A stretch of 58,187 bases of DNA, taken from Pseudomonas citronellolis. GTDB taxonomy: Bacteria; Pseudomonadota; Gammaproteobacteria; Pseudomonadales; Pseudomonadaceae. Positions 45,171 through 56,606 of this stretch are shown piece after piece. Made by a program: the position numbers and the translations under genes. Every line of letters starts with the position of its first letter. Position 1 is the stretch's first letter. Location: contig NZ_JARJLT010000370.1 of assembly GCF_029335315.1 (NCBI RefSeq), positions 1-58,187 on the forward strand, given 5' to 3'. Below the pieces are notes generated by a model, which saw only the letters and a list, made by a program, of their open reading frames with translations, ran no database searches and was not told the DNA's origin.

Positions 45171-46172
45171 ATGAACCTGCGCCTGCCCCAGATCCGCCAC
45201 GACGCCTGCGACGAGCTGGCCGCCCTGTGCAAGGCCGGCGGCGACCCGCTGCGGCTGAACGTGCTGCGGGTGCTGGCGAACGATTCGTTCGGCGTGCTGG
45301 AGCTGGCACAGATCTTCGCCATTCGTCAGTCGGGCATGAGCCACCACCTCAAGGTGCTGGCCCAGGCCGGGCTGGTGGCGACCCGCCGCGAAGGCAACGC
45401 GATCTTCTACCGCCGCGCCCTGCCCCAGGCCGACAGCCTGGGCGGCCAGTTGCACGGCGCGCTGCTGGCGGAAGTGGACGAGCTGGACCTGCCGGTCGAG
45501 GTCGCCGCCCGCGTCGACGCGGTGCACGCCCAGCGCGCCACCGTCAGCCGCGACTACTTCGCGCGCAGCGCGGAGAAGTTCCAGGCCACGCAGGACCTGA
45601 TCGCGGGACTGCCGCAATACCGCGAGAGCGTGCTGGCACTGCTCGACGCGCTGAGTTTCGCCCCCGGCGCCACGGCGCTGGAAGTCGGCCCCGGCGACGG
45701 TGGATTCCTCCCCGAGCTGGCCCGGCGTTTCGCGCGGGTGACCGCGCTGGACAACAGCGTGGCCATGCTCGACCTGGCCCGCCGGCGCTGCCTGGAAGCC
45801 GGGCTGACGAACGTCCGCCTGGACCTTGGCGACGCCCTGCAGGACGCCGCCGAAGCGGCCGACTGCGTGGTGCTGAACATGGTCCTGCACCATTTCGCCG
45901 CGCCGGCCGAGGCCATGCGCCAGCTGGCGCGCCTGGTGAAGGACGGCGGCAGCCTGCTGGTGACCGAACTGTGCAGCCACGACCAGAGTTGGGCCCGCGA
46001 AGCCTGCGGGGATCTCTGGCTGGGGTTCGAACAGGAAGACCTGGCCCGTTGGGCCGACGCCGCGGGGCTCGCTCCCGGCGAAAGTTTGTACATTGGTTTA
46101 CGAAATGGCTTTCAGATCCAGGTGCGGCATTTCGCCAAGCCGGATTCGCGAAGCGTCCTCACCCACCGGTAA
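45171..46172 (+). CDS. ArsR-family regulator fused to SAM-methyltransferase-like domain (SahR-like)
   Basis: The 333-aa protein joins an N-terminal ArsR winged helix (about 1-95, with IFAIRQSGMSHHLKVLAQAGL as recognition helix) to a class I methyltransferase domain (about 140-300). The latter has motif I ALEVGPGDGGFLPELARRF near residue 165 and VLNMVLHHF near 225. This architecture is known for SahR, which senses S-adenosylhomocysteine and controls methionine-cycle genes. The gene sits 17 bp upstream of metK in one operon, which strongly supports a role in SAM/SAH homeostasis. Whether the second domain is catalytic or only a ligand sensor is not evident. The palindrome upstream suggests autoregulation, and with it metK control. 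Confidence 0.85.
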   Translation: MNLRLPQIRHDACDELAALCKAGGDPLRLNVLRVLANDSFGVLELAQIFAIRQSGMSHHLKVLAQAGLVATRREGNAIFYRRALPQADSLGGQLHGALLAEVDELDLPVEVAARVDAVHAQRATVSRDYFARSAEKFQATQDLIAGLPQYRESVLALLDALSFAPGATALEVGPGDGGFLPELARRFARVTALDNSVAMLDLARRRCLEAGLTNVRLDLGDALQDAAEAADCVVLNMVLHHFAAPAEAMRQLARLVKDGGSLLVTELCSHDQSWAREACGDLWLGFEQEDLARWADAAGLAPGESLYIGLRNGFQIQVRHFAKPDSRSVLTHR

Positions 46173-46189
46173 AGAATGGGAACCGTTAG

Positions 46190-49227
<3,038 letters not shown>

Positions 49228-49231
49228 GCCC

Positions 49232-50533
49232 TCAGCGCATGCGGAAGGCTTCCTGGTGGAAGTTGCCCGAAGGCATGCCGCGCCGGCCGAGGTCGCGGCG
49301 CAGCAGGTCGGCCAGGCCCTGCGGGCCGCAGAACCACAGGCTCGGCCAGCGGCCACGGGCGTCCGGGGCCATGCCCAGGTCGTCGCCGCGCAGGTAGCCT
49401 TCCTCGGCGCTGTAGTGGACCTTGAGCGTCACGCTCGGCAGGGCATCGCACAGATCGCGCAGGTGGCCGGCGTAGATGGCGTCCGCCGGGCTGCGCACGC
49501 AGTAGTGCAGTTCCACCTCGGGCGCGTCGGCCGGATGCCGCTGCAGTGCTTCCAGCCAGGCCAGGAAGGGCGTGATGCCGATGCCGCCGGCGATCCACAC
49601 CTGGCGCCCGCCACCCCGGCGGAAGTCAAAGCAGCCGTAGGGGCCCTCGACCTTCACCGGGTCGCCGACCGCCAGGCTGGTTTGCAGGCGCCGCGTGTAG
49701 TCGCCCAGCGCCTTGATGCTGAAGCGCACTTCGCCGTTGCCGCGATCGGCGCTGGAAATGGTGAACGGGTGCTGGCCCTCCAGGCGCTCGCAGGTGAGGA
49801 AGGCGAACTGCCCGGCCTTGTGCGTCCAGGCGCGGTCGAGGCGGCAGGTGACTTCCAGCAGGCGCTCGTCCGGGCGCGCCACCGCAACCACCACGCCCCG
49901 GTGCGTGCGCCGCCGGCCGATGCGCCCGCTCAGGGCGATCAGCGCGCAGGCCGAACCCAGCGCCGCGCACAGCGCCACCAGCCAGCCGACCGGCTGCGTC
50001 CAGTAACCGGCCGGGGCCAGCACCACGGCATGGAAGGCCAGCACCAGGTAGACCAGCGCCAGCGTCTTGTGCACGTAGCGCCACACGCGATAGGGGAAAC
50101 GTTGCCAAAGGGTCAGCACCAGCATCGCCGCCAGCAGCCAGGCCGACCACTCACCCAGCTCCTTGGCCGAGCCGCGGAAGACGTCGAGGAAGGTCTCCAC
50201 CCGCGGCCCTTTCGCCGGCTTGGCGATGAACTCGGCGAGCAACGGCCCGCCCAGCTCCAGCAGGTAGTGCAGCAGGCCCAGGCTGATGGCCAGGATGCCC
50301 GCCCACTTGTGCGCGCGATACATGCGGTCGAGCCCGCCCAGCGGCCGCTCCAGCCATACCGGGCGTACCGCCAGGAGCATGATCAGTGACATCAGGGCGA
50401 AGGCGGCCACGCCGGTGAGCAGGATCGCCTGCTTGCGCAGCACCCAGATGTCGAACGTGGCTGGCGGATCGAGGACCAGCGCCAAGCCGAAGGTCGCCAG
50501 AACGGCGGCCAGGACAATCCAAACGAGTTTCAT
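49232..50533 (-). CDS. ferric reductase-like transmembrane flavoprotein
   Basis: The 433-aa protein has about six membrane helices (residues 1-215), including paired His in the central helices (RAHKWAGILAISLGLLHYLL near 74 and YVHKTLALVYLVLAFHAVV near 152) that would bind b-type heme. A cytoplasmic FAD/NAD(P)H reductase module follows: FAD motif HPFTISSAD near 270, then GPYGCFDF and GGIGITPFLAWLE near 325, and a C-terminal FCGPQGL near 408. The layout is that of NOX/FRE-type reductases. In bacteria such proteins reduce ferric iron or feed electrons to periplasmic partners. The direct electron acceptor is unknown. Confidence 0.85.
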   Translation of the reverse strand: MKLVWIVLAAVLATFGLALVLDPPATFDIWVLRKQAILLTGVAAFALMSLIMLLAVRPVWLERPLGGLDRMYRAHKWAGILAISLGLLHYLLELGGPLLAEFIAKPAKGPRVETFLDVFRGSAKELGEWSAWLLAAMLVLTLWQRFPYRVWRYVHKTLALVYLVLAFHAVVLAPAGYWTQPVGWLVALCAALGSACALIALSGRIGRRRTHRGVVVAVARPDERLLEVTCRLDRAWTHKAGQFAFLTCERLEGQHPFTISSADRGNGEVRFSIKALGDYTRRLQTSLAVGDPVKVEGPYGCFDFRRGGGRQVWIAGGIGITPFLAWLEALQRHPADAPEVELHYCVRSPADAIYAGHLRDLCDALPSVTLKVHYSAEEGYLRGDDLGMAPDARGRWPSLWFCGPQGLADLLRRDLGRRGMPSGNFHQEAFRMR

Positions 50534-50593
50534 GCGGCCTCCCGGACATTCAGTGTCTCGATCGTGAAGCTGGGGGCTTCCGCTTAATTATCC

Positions 50594-50618
50594 CTGAATA
50601 CCTTGTGGGATTATTCAG
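50594..50618. promoter_or_regulatory. 7-11-7 inverted repeat in a divergent promoter region
   Basis: CTGAATA (50594-50600) and TATTCAG (50612-50618) flank an 11-bp spacer, about 60 bp upstream of the reductase gene and 93 bp upstream of the phosphoesterase gene. One helical turn between half-sites suggests a dimeric regulator. I do not recognise a known consensus. Confidence 0.4.
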
Positions 50619-50710
50619 ATCGCTGGCCTTGCCATGACTCAGGTCAAGCGCTGGGCAAGCTTGCCAGGGCTGACGCACAATGCCGGGGCCAAAAGGGAGC
50701 CCGAACCGCC

Positions 50711-51454
50711 ATGCGCATCCGCGTCCTTTCCGACCTGCACCACGAACACTTCGGCGGTCGCCGCGAGCTGCCCGAGGTCGAAGCCGACCTGGTGGTGCTG
50801 GCTGGCGACATCCATGAACACCTCCAGGGGCTGCACTGGGCCCGCGAAGCCTTCCCCGACACGCCGTTGGTCTACGTCGCCGGCAATCACGAGTTCTACA
50901 ACGCCGACCTGCCCGAGCTGACCCAGGCCATGCGCAACCTGGCGCGCGCCCTGGACATCCATTTCCTGGAGAACGACGCGCTGGTGCTCGACGGCGTGCG
51001 CATCCTCGGCGCCACTCTGTGGACCGACTTCCAGCTCTACGGCGACGCCAACCTGGAGCTGACCCTGCAGCGCGCGCGACGCCTGATGCCGGACTTCAGC
51101 TGCATCGACTGGTTCACCGCGCCCTTCACCCCGGCGCACTGCCAGGAACTGTGCCGCGCGTCGAGCCAATGGCTGGCGGAGCAGCTCGACGAACCCTTCG
51201 CCGGGCCGACGGTGGTGGTCACCCACCACGCGCCCAGCGCCCGCTCGATTCCGCCGCAGTACGTCGGCGACAGCCTGTCACCGGCCTTCGCCTCGAACCT
51301 GGATGCGCTGGTGGAACGTTGCGACCTGTGGATCCACGGTCACGTGCACGATGCCCTCGACTACCGCATCGGCACCGCCCGGGTGGTGGCCAACCCGGGC
51401 GGCTATCCGGGCGAACGGGGCGGCTTCGACCCCTACGGCACCGTGGATGTCTGA
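50711..51454 (+). CDS. calcineurin-like metallophosphoesterase
   Basis: The 247-aa cytoplasmic protein has the five metallophosphoesterase blocks in order: RVLSDLHHEHF at 4-14 (D-x-H), LAGDIHE near 36 (GD), YVAGNHEFYN near 58 (GNHE), VVTHHAPS near 172 and WIHGHVHDALDY near 210 (GHxH). These bind two metal ions. There is no signal peptide, so it acts on a cytosolic phosphoester; the substrate is unknown. The ATG at 50711 was preferred because it begins the first strand, with GGGA upstream. Its last 22 bp overlap the end of the convergent esterase gene. Confidence 0.88.
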   Translation: MRIRVLSDLHHEHFGGRRELPEVEADLVVLAGDIHEHLQGLHWAREAFPDTPLVYVAGNHEFYNADLPELTQAMRNLARALDIHFLENDALVLDGVRILGATLWTDFQLYGDANLELTLQRARRLMPDFSCIDWFTAPFTPAHCQELCRASSQWLAEQLDEPFAGPTVVVTHHAPSARSIPPQYVGDSLSPAFASNLDALVERCDLWIHGHVHDALDYRIGTARVVANPGGYPGERGGFDPYGTVDV

Positions 51455-52428
51455 GTCGCCGGGGCCTGCAGGGCGCTGAAGAAACGCCAGATCTCCGCCG
51501 GCCCGTCCAGCTCCGGGTCGGCCGCACCGAGCAGGCGCGGCGGCCGATAGCCAGGCTGCGACAGCAGATGGCCGCCGCCGTGGACGGTGACCAGTTCCAC
51601 CGGCGGCGCTCCGTCACCTTGCCACTGCCGGCGCTCCGACCAGATCGGTCCCGGCCGCGTCAGCGGCTCGCGTCGCGCCTCGCCGGCGATTCCATTGCGC
51701 CGCGCCAGCTCGCCGGCCGAGGCCTCGCTGGAGAGCACCTGGCCACGGTCGCCGAAGCCGAACAGCTTGACCCGGCCACCGAGGTAGGGGTTGATCGGGT
51801 CGCGCGTGCCGTTCATCAACAGCGCCGCCACGCCGCGCTGTTGCTCGGCGCAGGCGTAGTTGTCGGCGCTCGGCAGGCTGGCCGCGACCACCGCGATGCC
51901 GGCCAGCGGCAGCTTCGACTCGGCCGCCATGCGCAGGGCCATCTGCCCGCCATTGGAATAGCCGGCGATGAACACCCGCTGCGGGTCGACCTGGCGCTCG
52001 CGCTGGATGCGCCGGATCAGCCGCCCGAGGAAGGCCACGTCGTCGATGTTGCGGGCCCGCGCGCTGTAGCTGGCGGCTTTGCGGCAATCGTTCCAGTGGC
52101 CTTCGAAGCCGTCCGGGTAGAGCACCAGGAAGCCGTCGCGCTCGGCCAGGGCGTCGAAGCCGAAGCCACTGTCGCGGCGCATCGCCTGGCCGTTGCCGCG
52201 CGAAGCATGCAGCACCACCAGCAGCGCCGGGTTCGCCGCCAGCTTCTGCGGCACATAGAGCAGGTAGCCACGGCGCATGCCGCCGGCGCGCAGCGAACTG
52301 TCCTCGCTGACCCCGCTGAGCATCGGCGGGCGCAGCTGCTCGCCGGGCAGCAGGTACCAGCCCCCCCACAGCAGCGCCGCCAGCAGCAGGAAGATCAGCG
52401 CCTGCAGAATACGAATCGCGATACGCAT
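51433..52428 (-). CDS. alpha/beta hydrolase of the PHB depolymerase/feruloyl esterase family, membrane-anchored
   Basis: The 331-aa protein has an N-terminal signal anchor or signal peptide (about 1-24, MRIAIRILQALIFLLLAALL) and an esterase domain of the LpqC/PHB depolymerase type. In it, LLVVLHASRGNGQ forms the oxyanion strand, VFIAGYSNGGQMALRMA near residue 158 holds the nucleophile Ser in GYSNG, and NGTRDPINPYLGG near 212 and VHGGGHLLSQP near 282 supply Asp and His. The presumed location is periplasmic or extracytoplasmic. Candidate substrates are short polyesters or aromatic esters; none is proven. The stop codon lies inside the end of the phosphoesterase gene on the other strand. Confidence 0.85.
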   Translation of the reverse strand: MRIAIRILQALIFLLLAALLWGGWYLLPGEQLRPPMLSGVSEDSSLRAGGMRRGYLLYVPQKLAANPALLVVLHASRGNGQAMRRDSGFGFDALAERDGFLVLYPDGFEGHWNDCRKAASYSARARNIDDVAFLGRLIRRIQRERQVDPQRVFIAGYSNGGQMALRMAAESKLPLAGIAVVAASLPSADNYACAEQQRGVAALLMNGTRDPINPYLGGRVKLFGFGDRGQVLSSEASAGELARRNGIAGEARREPLTRPGPIWSERRQWQGDGAPPVELVTVHGGGHLLSQPGYRPPRLLGAADPELDGPAEIWRFFSALQAPATQTSTVP

Positions 52429-52578
52429 CCAGCCTCCCCCGCCCCGTCGGACGGAGCGCGCTAAACGGATCGGACCAGCCCGCGCACTGTCACGGAGCAA
52501 TTCGCGGCGGTACGCTTAATGGCAAACTCTAGACGTTCGCCAGCGTCGATATCCCATTTGGTAACGCAGGACCCGAGA

Positions 52579-52965
52579 ATGTTCCGACCCATTTTCCTCA
52601 GCGCCGCCCTTCTGCTGACCGGCAGCGCCCTCGCCGCCGAGCAGGCGCAACCCCTGACCGGCTGTGCCGCCAAGCAGGCAGCCATCGAAGCCAAACTCGC
52701 CGAGGCCCGCGCCCACGGCAACAGCGGCGCCGTGTCCGGCCTGGAAACCGCCCTGGAACAGACCCGCGCGCATTGCACCGACGGCAACCTGGCCAAGCAG
52801 CGCACCCAGCGCGTGATCGACGCCGAGCGCGAGGTGAGTACCCGCGAGAACGACCTGCGCAAGGCCATGAGCAAGGGCGACGCGGAAAAGATCGAGAAGC
52901 GCAAGGCCAAGCTGGCCGAGGCGCGCGCGGAGCTGGATCAGGCCAAGCGCGAGTTGGAGGAATGA
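52579..52965 (+). CDS. DUF1090 periplasmic protein (YqjC-like)
   Basis: The 128-aa protein has a signal peptide (cleavage after SALAA) and a charged alpha-helical body with heptad-like repeats, especially from residue 75 on (coiled coil rich in Glu, Lys and Arg). Two Cys (GCAAKQ and HCTDGN) flank the first helix and probably form a disulfide. This matches DUF1090 proteins such as E. coli YqjC, whose function is unknown. The ATG 52579 has AGGA upstream. It is followed by a REP-derived palindrome. Confidence 0.85.
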   Translation: MFRPIFLSAALLLTGSALAAEQAQPLTGCAAKQAAIEAKLAEARAHGNSGAVSGLETALEQTRAHCTDGNLAKQRTQRVIDAEREVSTRENDLRKAMSKGDAEKIEKRKAKLAEARAELDQAKRELEE

Positions 52966-52981
52966 GCAGCGCGGGCTACCT

Positions 52982-53007
52982 GTAGGAGCGAGCTTGCTCG
53001 CTCCTAC
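52982..53007. repeat. fused REP pair, perfect 12-2-12 palindrome
   Basis: GTAGGAGCGAGC (52982-52993) and GCTCGCTCCTAC (52996-53007) with a 2-nt loop. It looks like two REP heads joined with the central GCGAA parts lost. It lies between the stop codons of two convergent genes and could serve as terminator for both. Confidence 0.8.
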
Positions 53008-53023
53008 GAAAGCGGGGCGGGCG

Positions 53024-53482
53024 TCAGAGCGCGCGGAATTTCTTGTGGCAGGCCTCACAGGCGTCTTCCACCGCGGCCAGGTCCTTGCGCACGCCTTCGG
53101 CGGTCGGCGGGGTCTGGCGGGTGTTGGCCTCCAGCGCCGCGGCGGCCTGCTGGAAGGTCTTGGCGTCGGCCTGGAACTCCAGTTGGCGCTGCCACAGCTC
53201 GTCCTTCGCGCGGCTGTCGCCGCCTTCGTCGGTCGGCTTGCTGGTGGGGAAGTACTGCCAGGGCTGGCCGGCCAGCTCGTTGAGCTTCAGCGAGTCGGCG
53301 CGGAACTTGTCGGCGTCGAAGACGACGCGGCCGCGCAGCATGCCGCCCATGTCTTCGCTGGCGTGCAGCATCTGCTTGAAGATCGCCTGGCGCTTGGCCA
53401 GCGGGGAATTCGGATCGAGGCGGTGACAGCCGGCCAGGGCGGCGCCAGCCAGCAGCAGAACGAACAGGGTCTTCAGCTTCAT
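53024..53482 (-). CDS. cytochrome c'-type heme protein with lipobox
   Basis: The 152-aa protein is a four-helix-bundle class II cytochrome c: the heme-binding CEACHKKFR sits near the C-terminus (Cys 142, Cys 145, His 146), as in cytochrome c' and c556. The N-terminal signal sequence MKLKTLFVLLLAGAALAGCH contains a good lipobox (LAGC, Cys19), so the protein may be lipid-anchored rather than soluble. Cytochromes c' bind NO or CO, and c556 transfers electrons; the sixth-ligand Met position is not certain here. It is a single gene convergent with the DUF1090 gene. Confidence 0.85.
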   Translation of the reverse strand: MKLKTLFVLLLAGAALAGCHRLDPNSPLAKRQAIFKQMLHASEDMGGMLRGRVVFDADKFRADSLKLNELAGQPWQYFPTSKPTDEGGDSRAKDELWQRQLEFQADAKTFQQAAAALEANTRQTPPTAEGVRKDLAAVEDACEACHKKFRAL

Positions 53483-53626
53483 CGAGCGGACTCTTATGGG
53501 GACGGGCCAGACACGGGAGCGGCGGATTATCCGCCGCCGCCAGCCATTGATCCAGAGCCCGGCGGGCCCGCTGCGGCCATCCGCCGCAGCGATCCGCGCG
53601 CCGTTCAGCCGCCGTTCAGCAAGCGT

Positions 53627-54013
53627 CTACGCAGAGACCACGAAGAACGCGGCGATCAGCGCCATGCCGACGAACCACACCAGCGAGCGCAGCAGGGCCA
53701 GGTCGGCGAGGTAGAAGATCAGGTAGAGCAGGCGGCTGGTGACCCAGGCGATGGCCAGGGTATCGATGGTCGACGGCTCCGCGTTACCCACCACATAGGC
53801 CACCAGCACCGCGATGGCGAAGGCCGGGGTGACTTCGAAGCTGTTCAGCTGGAAAGCGTTGGCGCGCTTGCGGTAGCCCTCCAGCGAGGCGAGGAAGCTG
53901 CGCGGGTCGTGGTTCTGCCGGGGGCCGAAGCCGCCGCCGGTGAACTTGGCGACGCCGGTGCCCAGGTAGGGCAGGAACAGAGCAACGAGAATGCACCAGA
54001 AGGCGATGGACAT
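53627..54013 (-). CDS. MAPEG-family membrane protein
   Basis: The 128-aa protein has four hydrophobic helices and the MAPEG signature region NHDPRSFLASLEGYRKRANAFQ (shown across residues 34-55) followed by the helix LNSFEVTPAFAIAVLV. MAPEG proteins include glutathione transferases and leukotriene synthases, but bacterial members of this size are largely uncharacterised. The ATG 54013 begins the first helix MSIAFWCILVALFLPYL. The gene lies 98 bp downstream of the EamA gene on the same strand. No obvious substrate. Confidence 0.82.
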   Translation of the reverse strand: MSIAFWCILVALFLPYLGTGVAKFTGGGFGPRQNHDPRSFLASLEGYRKRANAFQLNSFEVTPAFAIAVLVAYVVGNAEPSTIDTLAIAWVTSRLLYLIFYLADLALLRSLVWFVGMALIAAFFVVSA

Positions 54014-54110
54014 GGATGGGGTCTCGACGGTCAGGGAAGGGACAAGGTGCGCCAAGCATAGGCCAGCGTCCTTGGCCGCCAGGCGCGAAGTGGCGCCCGT
54101 GCGGCCAATC

Positions 54111-54941
54111 TCACAACTTCATCACCAGCATGCCCGCCAGCACCAGGCTGCAGGCCAGCAGGCGCGGCAGGCCGAAGGGCTCCTTGAGGAAGCGCATGCC
54201 GAACAGCACCACCAGCACCACGCTGATTTCGCGCAGCGCCGCGGCCTCGGCCACCGAGCCCAGCTGCATGGCCCAGAGCACCAGGCCATAGCTGGCCATC
54301 ACGCAGACGCCGACGCTCAGGCCGAGCTTCCACTGGGTCTGCCAGAAGCGCGCGAAGGCGCGGGTGCGGGTGCTCACGGCGAGCAGCGGGAAAGGCACGC
54401 CGGAAAGCAGGGTCAGCCACACCAGGTAGTCCAGCGGCTGCGGCCAGCGCTTCAGGGCGTGGCCGTCGGTCCAGGTGTAGCTGCCGATGCACAGGCCCAT
54501 CAGCAGCACGATGGGAAAGGCGATCCAGGGTAGCCGCGAGCCGCCGCCGCCCTTGAGCAGGAACAGCATGCCCAGCGGGATCAGCAGGATGCCGAGCACC
54601 TGGCGGTCGCTGAGCTGCTCGCCACCGACCAGCAGGGTCAGCCCCAGCACCACCAGCGGCGACAGGCCGCGCATCAGCGGGTAGACCAGGCCCAGGTCGC
54701 CGACCTTGTAGGCCTGGATCAGCAGCACCCGGTAGACCAGCTGCAAGGCCACGGCGCTGCCCAGCCAGGGCCAGACCTCGGCCGGCGGCAGGCTGATCCA
54801 CGGCAGCAGCGCCAGCCCCACGAGCAGGCCGACGAGGTCCATGCAGGCCACCACCAGCAGGCGGTCGGCGCTGAATTTGACGAGGGTGTTCCAGGCCGCG
54901 TGAAGCACGGCGGCGAGCAGCACCAGGGTGGTGGCGAACAC
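54111..54941 (-). CDS. EamA/DMT-family transporter
   Basis: The 276-aa inner-membrane protein has about nine to ten helices in two EamA repeats (first about 5-125, second about 140-275). The repeat ends GLVYPLMRGLSPLVVLGL near residue 92 and the equivalent AAALREISVVLVVLFGMRFLKEP near 230 are characteristic. Such proteins export amino acids or other metabolites. I chose GTG at 54941 (MFATTLVLLAAVLHAAWN), with AAGG upstream, because the sequence before it is non-membranous and starts in a poor context. Substrate unknown. Confidence 0.8.
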   Translation of the reverse strand: MFATTLVLLAAVLHAAWNTLVKFSADRLLVVACMDLVGLLVGLALLPWISLPPAEVWPWLGSAVALQLVYRVLLIQAYKVGDLGLVYPLMRGLSPLVVLGLTLLVGGEQLSDRQVLGILLIPLGMLFLLKGGGGSRLPWIAFPIVLLMGLCIGSYTWTDGHALKRWPQPLDYLVWLTLLSGVPFPLLAVSTRTRAFARFWQTQWKLGLSVGVCVMASYGLVLWAMQLGSVAEAAALREISVVLVVLFGMRFLKEPFGLPRLLACSLVLAGMLVMKL

Positions 54942-55095
54942 GAGGGGATACCTTCTGGTATAGACCAGTTGCGATTCTACCGCCCCGGCGTGACGCCCCG
55001 GAAGCCCCGTCGCAGGGCAGGCGCCCCTGAAAACGCCGCACACCCGCATGGCGCTGGTCTAGACTGGGGTTTTCGCGACTGCCAGAGCCCTCGCC

Positions 55096-55710
55096 ATGAC
55101 CCGTCTGCTCAAGTTCCTGACCGGCTACCTCCTCGTCTCCCTGCTCACCGGCTGCGGCTACAACGCCATGCAGGCCGGCGACGAACAGGTCAAGGCGGCC
55201 TGGTCGGAAGTGCTCAACCAGTACCAGCGCCGCGCTGACCTGGTGCCCAACCTGGTCAACACGGTGAAAGGCTACGCCGCCCACGAGGCCGCGGTGCTCA
55301 CCCAGGTGACCGAGGCCCGCGCCCGGGTCGGCAGCACCACGCTGAACGCCGACCAGCTCGGCGACGAGGCGGCGGTGAAGCGCTTCCAGCAGGCCCAGGG
55401 CGAGCTGAGTTCGGCGCTCTCGCGGCTGCTGGTGGTGACCGAGAACTACCCGCAGCTCAAGGCTGACGGCCTGTTCAAGGACCTGCTGACCCAGCTCGAA
55501 GGCACCGAGAACCGCATTACCGTGGCGCGCGGCCGCTACGTGAAGGCGGTGCAGGAATACAACGTGATGATCCGCCAGTTCCCGCAGGTGATCACCGCGA
55601 AGATCTTCGGCTACCAGCCCAAGGCCAACTTCAGCGTGGAAAACGAGGCGGCCATTTCCACCGCGCCCAAGGTCGACTTCGGCACCGCGCAGCCGCAACC
55701 GGCGCAATGA
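55096..55710 (+). CDS. lemA: LemA family protein
   Basis: The 204-aa protein has an N-terminal membrane segment with a lipobox-like LLTGC (Cys17), then the LemA helical domain: QVKAAWSEVLNQYQRRADLVPNLV is the family core (positions 31-54). VVTENYPQLKADGLFKDLLTQLEGTENRI (about 118-146) follows and YVKAVQEYNVMIRQFP closes it. LemA proteins are membrane-associated helical proteins of unclear biochemical role. Its stop overlaps the start of the TPM gene by 4 bp (ATGA), an operon found in many bacteria. Confidence 0.92.
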   Translation: MTRLLKFLTGYLLVSLLTGCGYNAMQAGDEQVKAAWSEVLNQYQRRADLVPNLVNTVKGYAAHEAAVLTQVTEARARVGSTTLNADQLGDEAAVKRFQQAQGELSSALSRLLVVTENYPQLKADGLFKDLLTQLEGTENRITVARGRYVKAVQEYNVMIRQFPQVITAKIFGYQPKANFSVENEAAISTAPKVDFGTAQPQPAQ

Positions 55711-56603
55711 CCATGCGCGGCTGGCTGCTGGCGCTCCTGCTGCTCTGCGGCTGGGGCGCCGTGGCGCAGGCCGAGCCGACCGCCATCCCGGCGCTGAGCG
55801 CCCGCGTCACCGACCTCACCGGCACCCTCGACGCCCAGCAGCGCGGCCAGCTGGAACAGCAACTGGCCGCGCTGGAGCAACGCAAGGGCGCACAGCTGGC
55901 GGTGCTGATGATCCCCAGCACCGGCGAGGACAGCATCGAGCAGTACGCGGTACGCGCCTTCGAGCAGTGGAAGCTGGGCCGCAAGGGCGTCGACGACGGC
56001 GCGCTGCTGGTGGTGGCCAAGGACGACCGCGCCTTGCGCATCGAGGTCGGCTACGGCCTGGAGGGCGCGGTCACCGACGCCCTGGCCGGGCGCATCATCC
56101 GCGAGCAGATGGTGCCGCGCTTCCAGCAGGGCGACTTCGCCGGCGGCGTGCAGGCCGGGGTCGACAGCCTGGAGAAACTGATCGACGGCGAAGCGCTGCC
56201 GGAGCCCAGCCACACGGCCAACGGCGGCCAGCCGGACGTACCCGGCGACCCGCTGGCCTGGCTGTTCGTGCTGACCATCGGCGTGCCGGTGCTCGGCAAT
56301 CTCTTCGGCGCGCGGCGCACGCCCGGCGCCAAGGTCGGGCGCTCGCTGCTGTACAGCCTGGTGGTCGGCGCGCTGGCCGGCGTCGGCAGCCTGGCATTCG
56401 GCGGCGGCGCCGCCCAGGCCCTGGTCAACGGCGGCATCGGCGTGGGCTTCGCGCTGATGGTCTACCTGTTCCTGGCCTTCGGCGGCCGCGGCGGTGGCGG
56501 CGGTTTCGGTGGCGGACGCGGCGGTGGCTTCGGCGGCGGCGGTGGCGGCTTCAGCGGCGGCGGCGGTTCCAGCGGCGGTGGCGGGGCCTCCGGCCGCTGG
56601 TGA
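55707..56603 (+). CDS. TPM-domain membrane protein (YgcG family)
   Basis: The 298-aa protein has a signal peptide (about 1-22, cleavage near AQAEP), a TPM domain (about 30-155: LSARVTDLTGTLDAQQRG, then KGVDDGALLVVAKDDRALR and IEVGYGLEGAVTDALAGRI), two membrane helices (about 183-260) and a Gly-rich tail (about 263-298) made of GGG/F/S/R repeats. TPM domains occur in a plant thylakoid phosphatase and in many bacterial envelope proteins with lemA; the activity here is unproven. The start is ATG 55707, two codons before another ATG. The low-complexity tail is a family feature. Confidence 0.9.
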   Translation: MTMRGWLLALLLLCGWGAVAQAEPTAIPALSARVTDLTGTLDAQQRGQLEQQLAALEQRKGAQLAVLMIPSTGEDSIEQYAVRAFEQWKLGRKGVDDGALLVVAKDDRALRIEVGYGLEGAVTDALAGRIIREQMVPRFQQGDFAGGVQAGVDSLEKLIDGEALPEPSHTANGGQPDVPGDPLAWLFVLTIGVPVLGNLFGARRTPGAKVGRSLLYSLVVGALAGVGSLAFGGGAAQALVNGGIGVGFALMVYLFLAFGGRGGGGGFGGGRGGGFGGGGGGFSGGGGSSGGGGASGRW

Positions 56604-56606
56604 GCC

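Noticed and set aside
55707-56603. Gly-rich tail of the TPM protein as a frameshift or sequencing artefact
   Set aside because: GGG/F/S/R tails are normal in this family and the frame stays open to a natural stop.
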